Assembly: GCF_025370935.1 (NCBI RefSeq)
Contig: NC_133481.1
Coordinates: forward strand, 18,775,849-18,839,848
DNA length: 64,000 nucleotides
Reading direction: 5' to 3'
DNA from: Choristoneura fumiferana
Taxonomy: Eukaryota; Arthropoda; Insecta; Lepidoptera; Tortricidae
This document shows, piece after piece, positions 24,401 to 39,400 of this stretch (within the stretch, counting starts at the first letter, position 1; every line of letters starts with the position of its first letter). The notes under the pieces were generated by a model. It worked only from the letters and a program-made list of their open reading frames with translations. It ran no database searches and was not told where the DNA came from. A program made the position numbers and the translations under genes.

Positions 24401-27400
24401 AACATTTGCCGCGAAGCCGATCGCAAGCGCGAAGATATGAAGTGGCTGGTTCAGACTCTGGATATGCTGACCAACCACTGCTCCGAGCTCGAAGCTCAGG
24501 AAGAACAAGTGAAGCTCGAAAACCTCATCGCGCGCTACAAGAATCTCATCCCAACCATTGAAATCACCATGATCAAGACTGAGACGTACACAAGATGCTA
24601 CACCTACCGCCGCGAGGTCCACGAAGTTATATGCATTCTAGAAACAGCCAAGGAACAGGCAATGGTAGAACCGGAACCGCAATCTTTGCAACACGTGGAA
24701 CAGTTAGTTCTAGAACAGCAATCGGCAGTGCAGAAGCTCGACCGCCAACGACCTTCAGTAATGTCGATGCTGCAACGTGGTAAAGAGCTAATCAAGGATG
24801 CTAATGCCCCAGCATTTGTTAGAGAGGACGTGAGGAATCTCGAGACCGGTTGGAACACTGCTTATGAAACTTCCAATGACCGTCTCCACAAGTTACGTGA
24901 TACCCAGAAAGTGTGGTCTAATTATGAGTACCAGAAAGAAGAACTGCTTTCTGATCTCGATAGGATTGAGAGTTACGTGGCCCATCCAGGTTTGGAGTTA
25001 GGCGTCACTAATATCGCAAGAGAACTTCAAGAAACTAGAACTTTCAATGCTGATATAGAAAAAGCAAAATCGGAAAAACTGCCGCAATTACAGCACGCTT
25101 ATGCTGAATTGCAGAGCTTGACTGCCAACAAACCTAAGCTAGTGATTGAAAAAGATCTAGAAAACATAGGAAGAAAACTGGACAGAGTACAAGATGAGGT
25201 TCAAACTAAAGTCGAGCATTTAGAGAGGTTCAATGAGGAATGGGTGAAAGTTGAACACAAGTTAGAACATGTTCGTGAATGGATTAAGAAAGAAAGCCCA
25301 GTACTCATTTCTCAAATTAGATCTGAGAACATTACTCCTGAAGAGCGTGTGATAAAATCACAGGCGCTTCAAAAGACTATTGCTGAGAAACTTGATGTCA
25401 TCAAAGGCGTTGCAGAAAAAGGTACTAAATTAGCCGTCGAACATAAAGTACAAGACGCCAATAGACTTAAAGGAGAAGTCGCTTTATTGGAAAAAATGAT
25501 GGCTGATCTTCAAAGGTCCACGGAACACCAAACTAAGGTTGTGGAACATGATTTGGCCAGCTGGCAGAAGTACCAAAAAGGAGTAATTGAAATCAAACCG
25601 TGGATTGAAGAAGCGGAGATGAAACTGGGCAGCGTTCCTAAGCCATCTACATTAGCTGAAGCCCAGCAAATGCAGCAACAATCTAAAGCTTTACTGACTG
25701 ACTGCGATAAACAGCTGATGAACCTGCAGATTTTGTCTAGCGTTAGTCATCAGCTGTCAGGCAAGACGAGCGCTCCTGATGAAGTAGACGCTATCCACTC
25801 GAGATGGGCAGTGATCCACGATCAAGCTGATCAGTGGAATAACAAGCTCGATAAACTAGTAACCAACTGGGAAAACTTTGACCGAGAAGCCCAGAAATTA
25901 GAAACATGGATAGAAAATGGTGAGAAACTAATTAGTAGTCGCAGCGTTACAGTAGATTCTCCACAAGTTGAGAAATTAGACCGAGAGCTAAACAAACTTA
26001 AGTCCTTTGGAAATGAAATATCACAGCAACAAGCGAAGATAATCAGCCTGTCACAGACTTGCGACAATATTTGTCACAGCATACAACCTGAAGGAGCTAC
26101 GTTACTAAAGAACAACGTAGCCAACATCAAACAGCGCACAAATGACCTCGCGGAGACAGTCAGAGGTCGCGTGAATGAACTATCGGACAAAATAATCATC
26201 CGTCAGGAATTCATGACAAAGTTACACACATTTGACAACTGGATAACAGACTTCAGAAGAAAGACAGAGAGTTATGATCAGATCGGTGCAGACAAAGTCG
26301 AACCAGCGCTTCAATCCATGCACGTTTTGCTTCAGGAACACGCAGCTAAAGCGCCTGAATTTGCTGACATTTACAACGAGATCAAAAACATGACTCTAGC
26401 GTCACATCCTGATGAATCACGGTCGTTGAGTGACACCTACTCGAACATTGCAGAACATTATCAAATCATAGAGAGCAACATTCAACAAAACAAAGGTGTA
26501 TTACAAAAATGGTCAGACCTTTTAAACTGGTATGAGGACAACAAACAACAATTAGGTCACATTCAGTATCAAATCGAGGGACAAAAACTTACACCTGAAA
26601 GCTATGAGGTATTACGTCAAGAACTGGTCAATATCATTACTAAAATACCAGAATGGAAGAGTAATGTGGCCTTGTTAGATGGACCTTCACGGGTTAAAGT
26701 AACTGATCAAAATTCAGGCAGGATAATTTCACCTACCAGTCTTGTTAGAGAAATTGAAATGAAAGCAGACGCTTTGCTTAACCAGGTAACAACTAAGAGA
26801 GATTTAGTGCAAAAAGTAGGTGCCAGATGGGATAAATTTAATATTCAACATAATGCTTTGACTGAAGTCCTTCACAACGTTCAGTCTGTTTTGAACGATA
26901 TGGCTCAAAAACCTGTACCGTTAACAGAAGCATCAATCCAAGATATGACTGAAGAACTTGATAAATTGGATTCAAACCTTAGAGAAAAACAATCTGTTAG
27001 GAAAGAACTCAGAGAAGAAGGCCTGCATCTAATGAGAGAAGATCAACCAAATATGGGTACAATTCAGAACGCTTTATCAACAGCTGACAATAACTGGGAC
27101 CAAATTGTTAACGCAATGCGTGATTCAAAGAACAAATATATATTGTTGTCATCCACTCTGCAAGAGTTGAAAAATTTCACTATTGCTTTCGACAGGGAAA
27201 TGACCCGAGCGGAGCAACTTCACGGCGAATGCAAAGACGCTCCTCAAGATTATGTACAAACTGCTCACGCTTTAGATAAAGCTAAAAAGGCATACGAAAT
27301 ACTTAAACGATCCAAAGGTCTATTAGATCAAATGGATCTTATCAAACAATCAATCCTCAAACAAGCTTCTACATTAGGAGGATTTGACACTAGTCCACTC

Positions 27401-30400
27401 GAAGAAGCATTCTTAAATTCTCAAGCACAATGGGAAAAAGCTAACGATGCTATCATAAAACGAATCCAAGATTTAGAATCTCAACTGATTGTATGGAGAC
27501 AGATAGATGATACCAAGAACCAAGTTATTACCTGGTTGAGCGAAACCGGTCAAAACTTGGCGAATGCTAGCGACAATTTGGAAATAAGATTCGGTCAAAG
27601 TCACCTTACAAAATACAAGGAAGAGTTGCCAATATATTTGGGCTTGAAAAACAGCATTAAAGCAAAATGTGAACAGATAATGAACCTCAACAAAAACATT
27701 CCGATTGGACAGGTCTCATCAATTATTGAATATTTAGACAACGAATTTGAAGCATTAGAAACTTTGGCTAATAACCTCGAAGGTGCAGTATCGTCTTTGG
27801 AAACAAAAGAGAACAAGCTTAAGGACACAATCAAGCGCTTATCTGATAGTGTGAGCAAAATAAGAGATGACATAATCCAATGCGATGACATGACAGGAGA
27901 CAATGCAAAAATTCTGGATCGTTTGAAGAAATGCCAATCTTGCAAAGCCAAGCTGCAAGACTTAAACGATGAAATCGATAATTTAGCGCAAAACGTGTCT
28001 GAAATGAATGCTAATTATCCAGGATTTTATGAATCTCTTGTCCCTAAAGAGCTAAGTGGATTACAGAAGAGATTTGAAAGCGTATTGATACATGCAAATA
28101 AAACTGAGACAACACTGCTAACCTTCCTGCAAAAGCTGTTTACAGACAAACTGGCTATGTTTAATAGAAATCTTAAGATTCTAGACGACAAAACTAGATG
28201 GTGTATGCCAGATGCTGACAGTGACAAATATAATTTAGAGGTTAAAAACGCTGCCCTCGCAGATGTTGAGAATGGCCTAGTTGACTGTACTGCCAAAGTG
28301 AAAGAATTGAAAGAAGCCTGCGACATCCTTCACTTTGTTGCGGAACCAGCTTGCGCTCAAGAAGCTGCTCAGCAGACAGAAAAGGCAAGGAAAAATCTTG
28401 ATGTACTGACATCAAACTATGACCAAATCAAAAGTAAACTTCGAGAAAACATTGAGGCGTGGCAAGAATATGAAACTCTACTGGAGGATGTATCAGAATG
28501 GCTAAAAGAAAAAGAGAACAGAGTCAGACAAGAAGCAGCTAATCTTCTTACACTGGATGAAATAGACAGTAAAATTGTTGACATTGAAACCTTGAACAGG
28601 GAAATCAAGGACTATGGTGATAAAGTTAATAAGCTTACTGTTATTGGTGAGAATATTATGTCTCAAAATCCAGACTCACGTGTTCTACAGTATATTAACC
28701 ATTTAGTAACCAGATACCAGACTGTTTCTAAGTTTATGGATAATCATCTCATCCGGCTTAAAAACCTAAGAGACAACAAGGGCAAATACAATAAATCCAT
28801 AGCCGAATTCAAAAATTGGCTTCAAGATGCGAATAGTAAGATTCAAGAGTTGTCTGCAATGAGCAAGCATGCTAAGCCAACACCAACTGACTTGGAGCAA
28901 GTGAAGAAGCTAAATGAAAACAAGGAAATTGGACAAAAGCTCTTAAACAATGCAATTGAATCAGGTGAATCACTGTTTAGTGGAATTACGCCTGAAGACC
29001 GCGAGGTAGTCAGGAACGAGCTTAGAGCTCTTAGAGACTATTTCGAAGAATCAGTCGATTCATTAAACAATGTCATCAAGGATATTGAAACCACTATTAA
29101 TAAGAGGTCATCATTTGATGATACCTTCAATCAAGTACAGAAATGGATCAGTGACAAAGAAAAAGAACTTGGAGAATCCAAATTGTGTGCGACACTGCCT
29201 GAAAAGAAGGCTCAACTACACGCCAACAAAATTCTACATCAAGAAGTAGAGTTACACCAATCCATGCTTACACAATTGACGGAAAAGATCAAACTTATGC
29301 CTGATGATGAAGCTGAGAAGAGTTTATCCAAAACCATTGCCAGGTATAAAAATATGGCTAAAGAACTGCAGGACAGAATCGACGTTTGTGAGTCACATGT
29401 TGCAGAACATGAAAAATACGTCCAGATGTTTGAGGATACTCGCGATCGTCTTAACCATATCGTGGCTGAAAATAGCATGCTGAATTATGGAGTAGTATCC
29501 CAAAAAGATGACGTAGACGCGAAGATTGCTGCTATAGAAAAGGTAACATCGAAAGCGCAAATCATAGAGAATGATTTAGATGGATTGAAATCTCATCTAA
29601 CCTCTGTGCTTAAATCCACCAGTTCAAATGGACATCCGATACTTATTAGTGAATATGAGCAGCTCAGTGCCACGTGGAATCAATTTACTTCACAGTGTAA
29701 AGCTCAAGATGAAAAACTGAAAGAAACACTGAAACAGTGGAATGAAAGCCAAAAAACTCTGGACGAGCTAGAAGAGTGGCTTAAAGTAAAAGAAAATCAG
29801 TTGAGAGATCAAAGCTTGAAGAGTACATTAGAAGCTAAAATTGCTCATTTACAAAAGGTTAAAGAAATGCAGAAGGAACTAGAATCAAGGAGTGGTGACT
29901 TTTCTGCTTTAGCTAGATCGGGTAGTACGCAAAACGTTGCAAGCGAATCGGACATCACTACAAAGACATCGAAGTTGGCCACAAGATACCACACTCTAAA
30001 GAATCTTGTCAGTGAAACGATTTCCAAGTATGAGCTGTTTGTTTCAGAACACAAAGAATTTGAGAACGATTACAATGACATGGAAAATTGGCTAATGGGC
30101 ATGCTTGGAGAGCTACAAGATCTTAACGAAATAGTTGGAGACTACGCTGTTCTTCAAGAAAAACAAAATAAAGCCAAGGAATTGTATGAAACTAGGACCA
30201 AAAAGACTCCTGCTTTTGAAGAGTTCTTAAGCTTGGGAGAAAAGCTTTATACTCACACTAGCCCAGATGGGCGGGAAGTGATCCGCCAGAAGATTCGTAA
30301 AATTAGGACACTGTGGGATAGCTTTGGTGACAGTTTCCAAGAGACTGTTAACAAATTAGACCAGTGCCTTTTGCAATTTTCTGACTTCTCTCTTGCCCAA

Positions 30401-33400
30401 GAGCAACTGACAAAATGGTTAAAGGATGTCGAAAAAGCTATGCAACGTCATACAGAATTGAAAGCTTCTCTAGAAGAGAAAAAAGCGCAGCTACAAAATC
30501 ACAAAATTATGCACCAGGAGATCATGACGCATCAGCAGCTAGTAGAATCTGTGTGCGACAAAGCTCAACAATTAGTTGATCAGACTCATGATGCGTCATT
30601 AAATGTCTACCTTCAGTCAATCAAGCAATTATTCCAAAATATTGTAACGAAATCACAAAATCTCCAAGACAATTTAGAAGATTGCGTCAAGCGGCATGAG
30701 GATTTAGTTCGACTAATCCAGCAGTACAAAGAGTGGTTAGGGTCTCAATCAGAAAAGTTACTTGATATCGAGAATGCTACTGGTGAGAAACCAGAAATCA
30801 CAAGAAAACTACAGTCTGCTGTGGCTCTAAAAGACATTGAAAAGATTGGTTCGAAGAAACTTGATGAAATAAGGAGTGTTTTCACTTCAGTTAGCAAGAG
30901 CACCTCAGAACCTGGAAATGCAGCCATCAAAGCAGAGATTGACAACTTACTTGACCAACTACGTAATTCGGTTGATAGTATTGGAGCTTCTGAACAGAAA
31001 CTGAAGCATACATTAGATATTTGGAATAAATTTGACTCTTCAATTGAGTCTATTACAGAATGGCTTAAAGATAAAGAATCCCAGTGCCGTGATCAAAGCT
31101 TATGCTCAACTTTACAAGAGAAAGAAGCACAACTGCAAAGATACGTTGATTTGCGTAACAGCATTAACGCCAAGGAAAAAGAAATCGACGCTTTTGTAGA
31201 CGACTCTCATAGTCTCATACAGTTAAGTGGCGTGGAGCGACTCAAGCCTCTCGTCACACAAATTAGCAGCCGCTATCAACAATTGCACGTAATATCTAAA
31301 GAAATCGTTAACCACTGGACTGAATTAGTTGCAGACCATAAGAAATATGTCCAGTTGCATAACGAATTTGATGCCTGGTTGAGGCCATTAGAAGAACAAC
31401 TGTCACAAATGGTAACAAAAGAAGACAAGCTAACAATTGAAAGTAAGGGTAGTAAGCTGCAAGTATTTTTGTTGGAAAGGGATAATGGAGAACATAAAAT
31501 TGGTATTCTTACCAGTGCAGGTGACAAGGTTCTACCAGAAACAGCTGCCAATGGTAGAGAAAATATCCGATCTGAAATAAGAGCACTAAGAGAACGGTGG
31601 GATAAATTAAATGATACCATTTTGCAACAGCAAAAGGAATACGAATCCCAAACGCTTCAATGGTCAAGCTATCAAGACGTGTTACAACAAACGCTCTCAT
31701 GGCTAGATGAGAAAGAAAAGATCGTGGATGGAGAAGATAAGGCAGTATTGAATTCGGCTCAAGAAATTAAGTCCAAGTTACTGAAGAATAAAACTCTGCT
31801 TCAAGAAATTTACTCCCACAAGAGGGTAATAGAAACGGTGACAGAAAAAGCGAAGAGTGTAGTTGCTACTTTACATTCCGGGAAAGGTGAAAGTGACGAA
31901 ATGGCTGGAATTATTAAGTCTGTCTGGGATCGCTATAACGCTTTAACAAGCAGACTATCGGCCATTATAGATAAACATGAAACCAATTTCGAAGTTTACC
32001 AACAATTTGCCGATCAGCAAAAATCACTGCAAGACTACCAGAAACACCTGTGGGATCGACTTCATTTGCTATCGGACTTCACTGGCAACAAAGCAGCACT
32101 GCAAAGCAAAATGGCTAAAATACAGGAATTATTAGATGCCATTCCAACTGGCAACAACAAGCTAAAGATTCTACAAGATTTGATTGAGAGCAATGGTGCA
32201 AAGTTGTCACCTAGAGGGAAAGAAGGGATGTCTAGAGAGTTGGCTTTGCTTAGGGCCGATTTGGAAAAGTTCACAGCTACCGTTCACGATGTGAAGCGCG
32301 GTATCGAAGAGAAAATACAGCAATGGGTCGAGTTTGACAGCGCGAACGACCGTCTGCAGCACTGGCTCAGCGACACTGAGATGAGTCTCAAAACATATTC
32401 TCCGAAGGCCACGTTAGAAGAGAAGGTGGACCAGCTCAACAAATACCAAGTAAGTCTTGATTTCTATTGTAAATATGTACAGCAGTGTGTTTGATTTGAT
32501 TTTAATATTCAATTTTAAACAGGACTTATGTAAAGCGATTGATAATCACGAAAATGATTTGAGCGCCGTCATTACTTTGGGCGAAGCGTTGGACCAAGTA
32601 AGAGCTGGAGATAAAGTAAAGCACTGTAGGATAATATAACCTAATTTTCAGTAGATCTAACTCCACAGTCTAACAAGGTTTATCGTCATTTGACTATAAA
32701 GAATGACGTAGCACTGCTCTATTTATCTACCTTGAGTTTAACGATGTATCGTTTTAGCTGCATTAATTATGAATTCGGTTTTGATTGTTCAGATATTCGA
32801 CTACCTATTGATTCAGCTAAAACTTACTACATCTATTGGTTAAATCGGTGTTTTACTACAATTTACTAATTAGTAGAAGCTGTGGTATCGGTGGTTATGT
32901 CTGACAACACGCCTTGATTATATTTGTTGTTTATCTAACTGTTACAAGACTAATGGTAGTTGTTGTAGTATTAGCATAATTTTCTAAAGCGCATTATATG
33001 AAACGACAATATTTTAAGACTTTCATTTGTTTTCAGGCTATCTTGGCAAATCTCAAGAAGACTGAGAATGACGTGGACAAATTGACCGACGAATTCAGTG
33101 ATTTGATAGAAAACTGTAATGATACAAGAATCACTATGAATTTACAACAAATGACGTCTAGGTTCCAGTCGGTTCAATCCACTGCCAAGGAACTGGTTAA
33201 AAAATGTGAACAAGCTGTTAATGATCATAACGCATATCAAGAGAAATATAACCAATGCACTGATTGGATAAAAGCTGCTCAATACAAGTTTGAAGAATGC
33301 AACAAAAACTTGTCTAATACCCCTGAAGGTATCAAAGCTAAACGCGAAAGCCTTAATGACTTGTTAAGTCAACGTCGTAATGCCACACTGCTAGTAAATA

Positions 33401-36400
33401 ACACATTCGAATTGGGAGAAAAGTTGTATCCTTCGACGTCACCTGAAGGTAAAGAGTTGATCGAACAACAGTTACAAGATATTCAACAAGCCATTGACAA
33501 CTTGTACGATAGTATCACTAAGGCTGAGCGTGATTTAGACTCTGAATTGAATAAGTGGTCATCGTTCGAAGATAATCTAAAAACAGTACAACAATGGCTC
33601 ACAGCAGCTGAAAATAATCTGCCTAAAGAAATCGAACTCAAAGCGACGTTAGATGAAAAACGCAATCAACTTAATGTTTACAGAGCTTCCCTCCAAGATG
33701 CAATTTCTCATCAGCAAGATATTGTGAACTTGGAAGCTAAGGCACAAAGCTTGCCTGATGTCACTAAAGAGATAACAAAAGAAATTAATATTCTTCAACA
33801 ACGACACAATGCTATTTTAGCTAGAGCAAAATCTTTCGTTGAGCAATATGAAGCCATTGTTAACAATCATCAACAATATACTAAAGCTGTGATGGACTTA
33901 CAAGAATGGGTAGAAGCTACGCATAATACAGCTCAATTGTGGGGTGATGTCAACCTAGAACGAGTAGCTTTGAGTAGTAATTGTGAGAAATTGAAATCAC
34001 TGCAACATACTCTGCCTGAAGAAAAGAGCCGTATTGATAAAATACGCAGCTTGGGTGAAAAAGTACTGCCAGGAACTATAAGCGGAGGCCAAGCGAATAT
34101 CAGAAACCAAATCGATGCCTCGCATCAAGAGTGGGAAGGTCTAGTATCATTTATTTCAAAGACAATTGATTCATTGGAAAACAAAATACAGCAATGGAAC
34201 GAATACGAAAACATGAAAGACCAGTGTCTCGCTTGGATCAGAAATACCGATACTCAAATACACGCGGTAGATTTAAAAGCAACGTTAGTAGAAAAACAAG
34301 AACAATTTAAGAAGTTCCAAGAGTTACAAGGAGAAGTCCGAGCCAAGGAACTTGAGATTGACAACATTACAGAAAAGGCACAGAATCTGTATACGGGAGT
34401 ACTTGGACCCCGTGGTTCACAGATATCAGACCTGTCTGTGAAATATCAAACTCTCTCACAGAAAGTTAAAGATCTTACCAATAGATGGCAGCAATATGTC
34501 AAAACTCACCAAGAGTTTACCAGCAATGTCACTGAATGCTCACAATGGATTGAAGAGCTCAGAGACAAGTTGGACTTCTGTGCCGATTTGAGCTCTTGCT
34601 CTCAAGACGATTTAGAAACCAAGTTGGTATTGATTCAAAACCTTCTACTTGCAAAAGATGAAGGTTTTACAAAGGTACAGTCCTTGGTTGAGCTTGCTCA
34701 AAATGTTATGGCGAATACTGCTCCAGCTGGTCATGACGCTATAAACAACTCTTTAGTAGCGCTGCAAGAACAATGGTCTGCTCTTTTGTCTAGAATGATT
34801 GAAACAAAGAACATTTTAGACGACTCCGTCACAAAGTGGGCTGGGTTCTTAGAACAAATCCAATTAATAGAAAAAAGTAATACTTGGATGGAGAATATGC
34901 TCTCTGAACTATCCCCATATGAATCGTCCATGTCTGATAAAAGAGTTCAACTTGAAAAACTAAAGGAAGTTGAAGAAAAAGCTCGTTGCGATCGTCTGGA
35001 AGTCGATACATTGAAAGCTAAAGCCGCAGAAATGCTAGCCAGTGGTCAGCAAAACCAAGTTGCTTCTAAAGCTCAAGAGACACTTAACAAATTCGACTCG
35101 CTTTACGATAAAATTAAGAAATTACTTGCGGATAGAGAAGAGCATTACAAAGATCACAGATTGTACAAGGAAGCTCATGATGAACTCATTCAATGGCTCA
35201 GCAGAGCTAGAGAAAAGGTTCCGTCTTTAAAATCCAAGCCTTTGAGCGATAAACTAGCTATTGAGAACTCGGTAGCGCCTCTTGATGCTCTTATTAACAA
35301 ACAAGCTCAAGGAGAACTTTTATTGGAGCATTTGCAACACACAGGAGAAGTATTGTTAGCAAGCACATCTCCTGAAGGACAGGTAGTCATCAAAAACGAA
35401 ATGAAGGCTTTGAAAGAGAGTTTCGACGATCTTTTCAATGAAATAAAGCGACAGAAAAGCCAACTTGAGGACACCGTCAGCCAGTGGCGTGACTACAAGG
35501 ACGAATATGAGAGACTTTCTGACTGGTTGCAACAAAAAGAAATTCACATTAAAAACCAAAAACTTGCTCTGCTTGGTACAGCCAAAGAAAAGGGCGCACA
35601 AGTGAATGAGGTGAAGGAGATTGTAGATCAGCTAAACAAAGGCAAGGCTGACATCGATAAGTTTAATGCTTCTGCTGCTGGGTTGCTATCGTCTCACTTG
35701 GATACGTATGTTAACAACCAATTAAGACATCTCAATTCAAGGTACCAAGTATTGGTAAACATGGCTAATGATGTACTTAAGAAAGTGGAAACTAACTATG
35801 AACAACATCAAACCTATGATGATAATTACGTGAAAACCAAGAAATGGATTGATGATGCGTGGGAAATCACACGTAGTGGCAGTGATGCCGGCAGCAACAG
35901 CAGCAAAGAAGCTTTACAAAAACGGCTAGAGCAAATAGAAGATCTCTTAAAACGAAGAGAGGAAGGTCAAAATCTAGTCCACGCTACAGTCAACAGTGGA
36001 GAGAAGGTCTTAAGAAATACTAGGTCTGACGGTAAAGATAAAATCAATACGCAACTTAAAGAACTGCAAAATGAATGGGATCGCCTCGTGAAAAAGATGA
36101 CTACAGCCAAAGTTCATCTTGAGACTGCTATGCTTCAATGGGCTGACTACAGTTCCAGCTACTCCCAGCTACAACAATGGATTTCTGATAGGGAAGCAAA
36201 ATTACAAGAAGTGTGCGAGCAGAAAGTCGCTAAATCCAAGAAGGGTCAAGACCGATTGGCCGGCCTGACCGCTGGATTAAGCATCGGCGAAAGGAAAGCC
36301 ACACTTCGTCAAACAAACAATATTGTTCAAGATATCGTTTCGTTTGAACCCATGATTCAGTCTGTAACTTCTAAGGCTTCAGAACTTATGCAACAAGCTC

Positions 36401-39400
36401 CGGCGTCTGAGATAACCAGCAAATACGAAACGCTGTCCAAACAAGCTAAAGATTTGTATGAAAAACAGAGAGAAGCTGTTGAGCAACATCAAGCGTTTAT
36501 TGATGCTGGTTCAGACTTTGTCCAATGGATAAGAGCTGCTAAGGAAAGATTAGGAAAGTGCTCTGATGCGACTGGAGACAAAGAATCGCTGAGCAGTAAG
36601 ATATCGCAACTGAAAGTGTTGGAAAGCGAATTGCCCGAAGGCCAAGCGAAGCTGCAAAAGGCTTTAGAGCAGGGTGAAATATCCTGCGGGCTCGCTGATG
36701 ATGAGGATAGAGAAGAAATTGAGGAAGAAGTGGCACTTATGCAGGAAGAATACGATACCTACGTGTAAGTATAAGCGAATTATTCATGTTGAACTGACAT
36801 ATTTCTTTTAATGAATTTTATATCTGAAGATATCGTTACTTTATTATCCGTATGCGTTGCTTTAATCATATTTTTCAATTCACAGTGAACAGTTGAACAA
36901 CACGAAAGCGCTGATAGAGGGTGGTATCGTGAAATGGACGGAGTACGAAGAGCAATACAAGGAAGCCCTAGACTGGTTGTCGAAGACTGAGAAATTAGTG
37001 CAATCGTTTAACAATCTACAGAACAGCTTGGAGCAGAAGAAAGTGGTTCTTGAGGAGTTCCAAGTAAGTACTTACGCCATGTACATTAAAAGAATTTCAC
37101 AGTATGTAATTTAATTCACAGCAGAACTCAAATTACCTTGACTTTCCGGCCACTTTATATCTGCCGTCAACACGAGTAGAATGAACTGTATTTAGATTAT
37201 CACGTTCGTACACTTATTAAGTCCTTGATTCATTCGACTCCTGTCAACGTATTAACGTCACATCATTTTCTAGGGACACCTCCAAACCCTGTTTGACTGG
37301 CAAACCGAGTTGGATAAGCTGAACGTGCACGCGCAAACCTTGCTGGAGACGTGTTCTGACACCAGGGTCTCGAATGGCATCACCCAACTCACCACCAAGT
37401 ACAATGCCCTGCTGTCGCTAGCCAAGGAGGTGATGAAGCGGCTGGAAGTGCATTATCAGGTAATTAAAAAAGATATACAGATTTTTAGGGTTCCGTACCT
37501 CAGAAGGAAAAAACGGAACCCTTATAGTCTGTCTATCTGTCTGTCTGTCAAGACCCTTTTTTTCGGGAACGCGTTGAGGTATCAAGCTGTAATTTATATT
37601 AAATACTAAGGTCTACTGTCCCTTGGAGCTGTGAAAAAATCAAACTTCTAAGCCAACGCACTCAAAAGATGCAGCCGTTTAATTACTTCCCGTGTACTCA
37701 GAATCTTGAAATTTGGTATGAAGGTAGCTATTATAACACAACCAACTAGAAAAGTCTGAAAATCTTGATTTTTTATGTCTGTCTGTAAATATCATTGACC
37801 AATATAATCTGACCCCACACTGCGTACATTTTGCTTAAGAGTAGGCCTCTGCATACACTGGATGCATTAAATCACTCGGAAAAAGCGAGAAATATCTTCA
37901 AGACACGAATCCCGTTTACTTAAATACCTATAAATGTGCACGGAGCCCTCGGTGCGTTAGTCCGACTCGCACTTGCCCGGTTTTTTTCATCATCATCTCG
38001 GCCTAGATACATCCCACTGCAGGGCGCAGAGGCCTTATTGTCTAACGTAGTTTAAATCACAATCGTTTCTACAACTTCTTTCTGTCTCACGGTGTTAGAT
38101 AAGAGAAGAAAGAGATGGTGAATATGATCGCGAACGTTAGAAAATACGGTCACAGATCTGCTCTCAGAAGGAGAGGTCTTGAACCGTAGTTTCCACGCAA
38201 GCCTAGTGCCGATTGGGAACCCAAGTTATTTCCGGAAATAATTTGACTTATATGTACTATGTCAACATGCCTGTCATATTTTCGTTAATTTTTAATGTGT
38301 TTGATAATTTTAATGTAATGTGAATCTTTTGTTTCAAAATACACGTAAGAAACGACTTACTGATGAACTAAATTGAATTTCACAGGAACATCAACAACAT
38401 AACGCACTGTACGGTGAATGTCAAGACTGGTTGGACAGGACGCGGGAGAAGCTCAACCAGTGCGCTGAAATACCTCACACATTGCAAGAGGTCAACAGCA
38501 AACTCAACACAGTCAAACTGCTACGCCAATCCCTGGAGCAGGGTCAAAACAAACTGAGATACCTCCTGGAGCTAAAGGAGAAAGTTATCATGAACACAGA
38601 ACAAGCGGGAGCCGCTAAGATACAGGAGGACACTGATAATCTGAAGCAGGAGTTCGATAAACTGATCGCTGATCTGCAGGATGTGAGGAACAAGTTGACG
38701 AGCAGAGCTTCTCAGTTTGATGACATATCTAAGGTACGTAACTACTGGAAAACATCTATTTTGTATCTAGAAAAGAGTAGCATGCTGACTGAATGGCAAA
38801 ACAGGGACACTTCAAATTTATTCCCGGAATAAGTAAATTAGCAAACACATTATTTAGGGAACATAGAGATAGGCTCACTGAGAAAAGATTTTTCAAAATT
38901 TTGTCGGGATAGAGATTTTAGTTTTCACTTCTCCACGGAAACAAAGCCCCCAGGGGTTGAGTCAGCTCAAGACGAAACTCTAATAAAAAAAAGTGTTTAC
39001 ATCAGGCTTATTGCTTATATTTAACTTGCAATGATTGTTTGCATTACACTCACTTCGAATAATCCGAGTAACATAAACCGAGCACAGCCATTCACCAATT
39101 TAACAAAACCTCTATTTCAGATCCACAAGCTTCTGGTCGAATGGCTGGACGATATCGATCAGAAGATACAATCGGACGACTCGCTTCTAAACGACTTGTC
39201 CGAGAAGAAAGCTAAACTGGAGAAGTTCAAGACCTTCAACCGAGACATTGAGTCCCACAGCGACCTGGTGAAGAGGCTCAAGGAGAAGCTGCAGGAAGAC
39301 GCCTCGCTCAAGTCCAAGGAAATAGATGATACGCTGAAACGCTACGAAGATATTAGGAAGACTGTCAACGATATGATTTCTGTGAGCATTAATCATCCTT

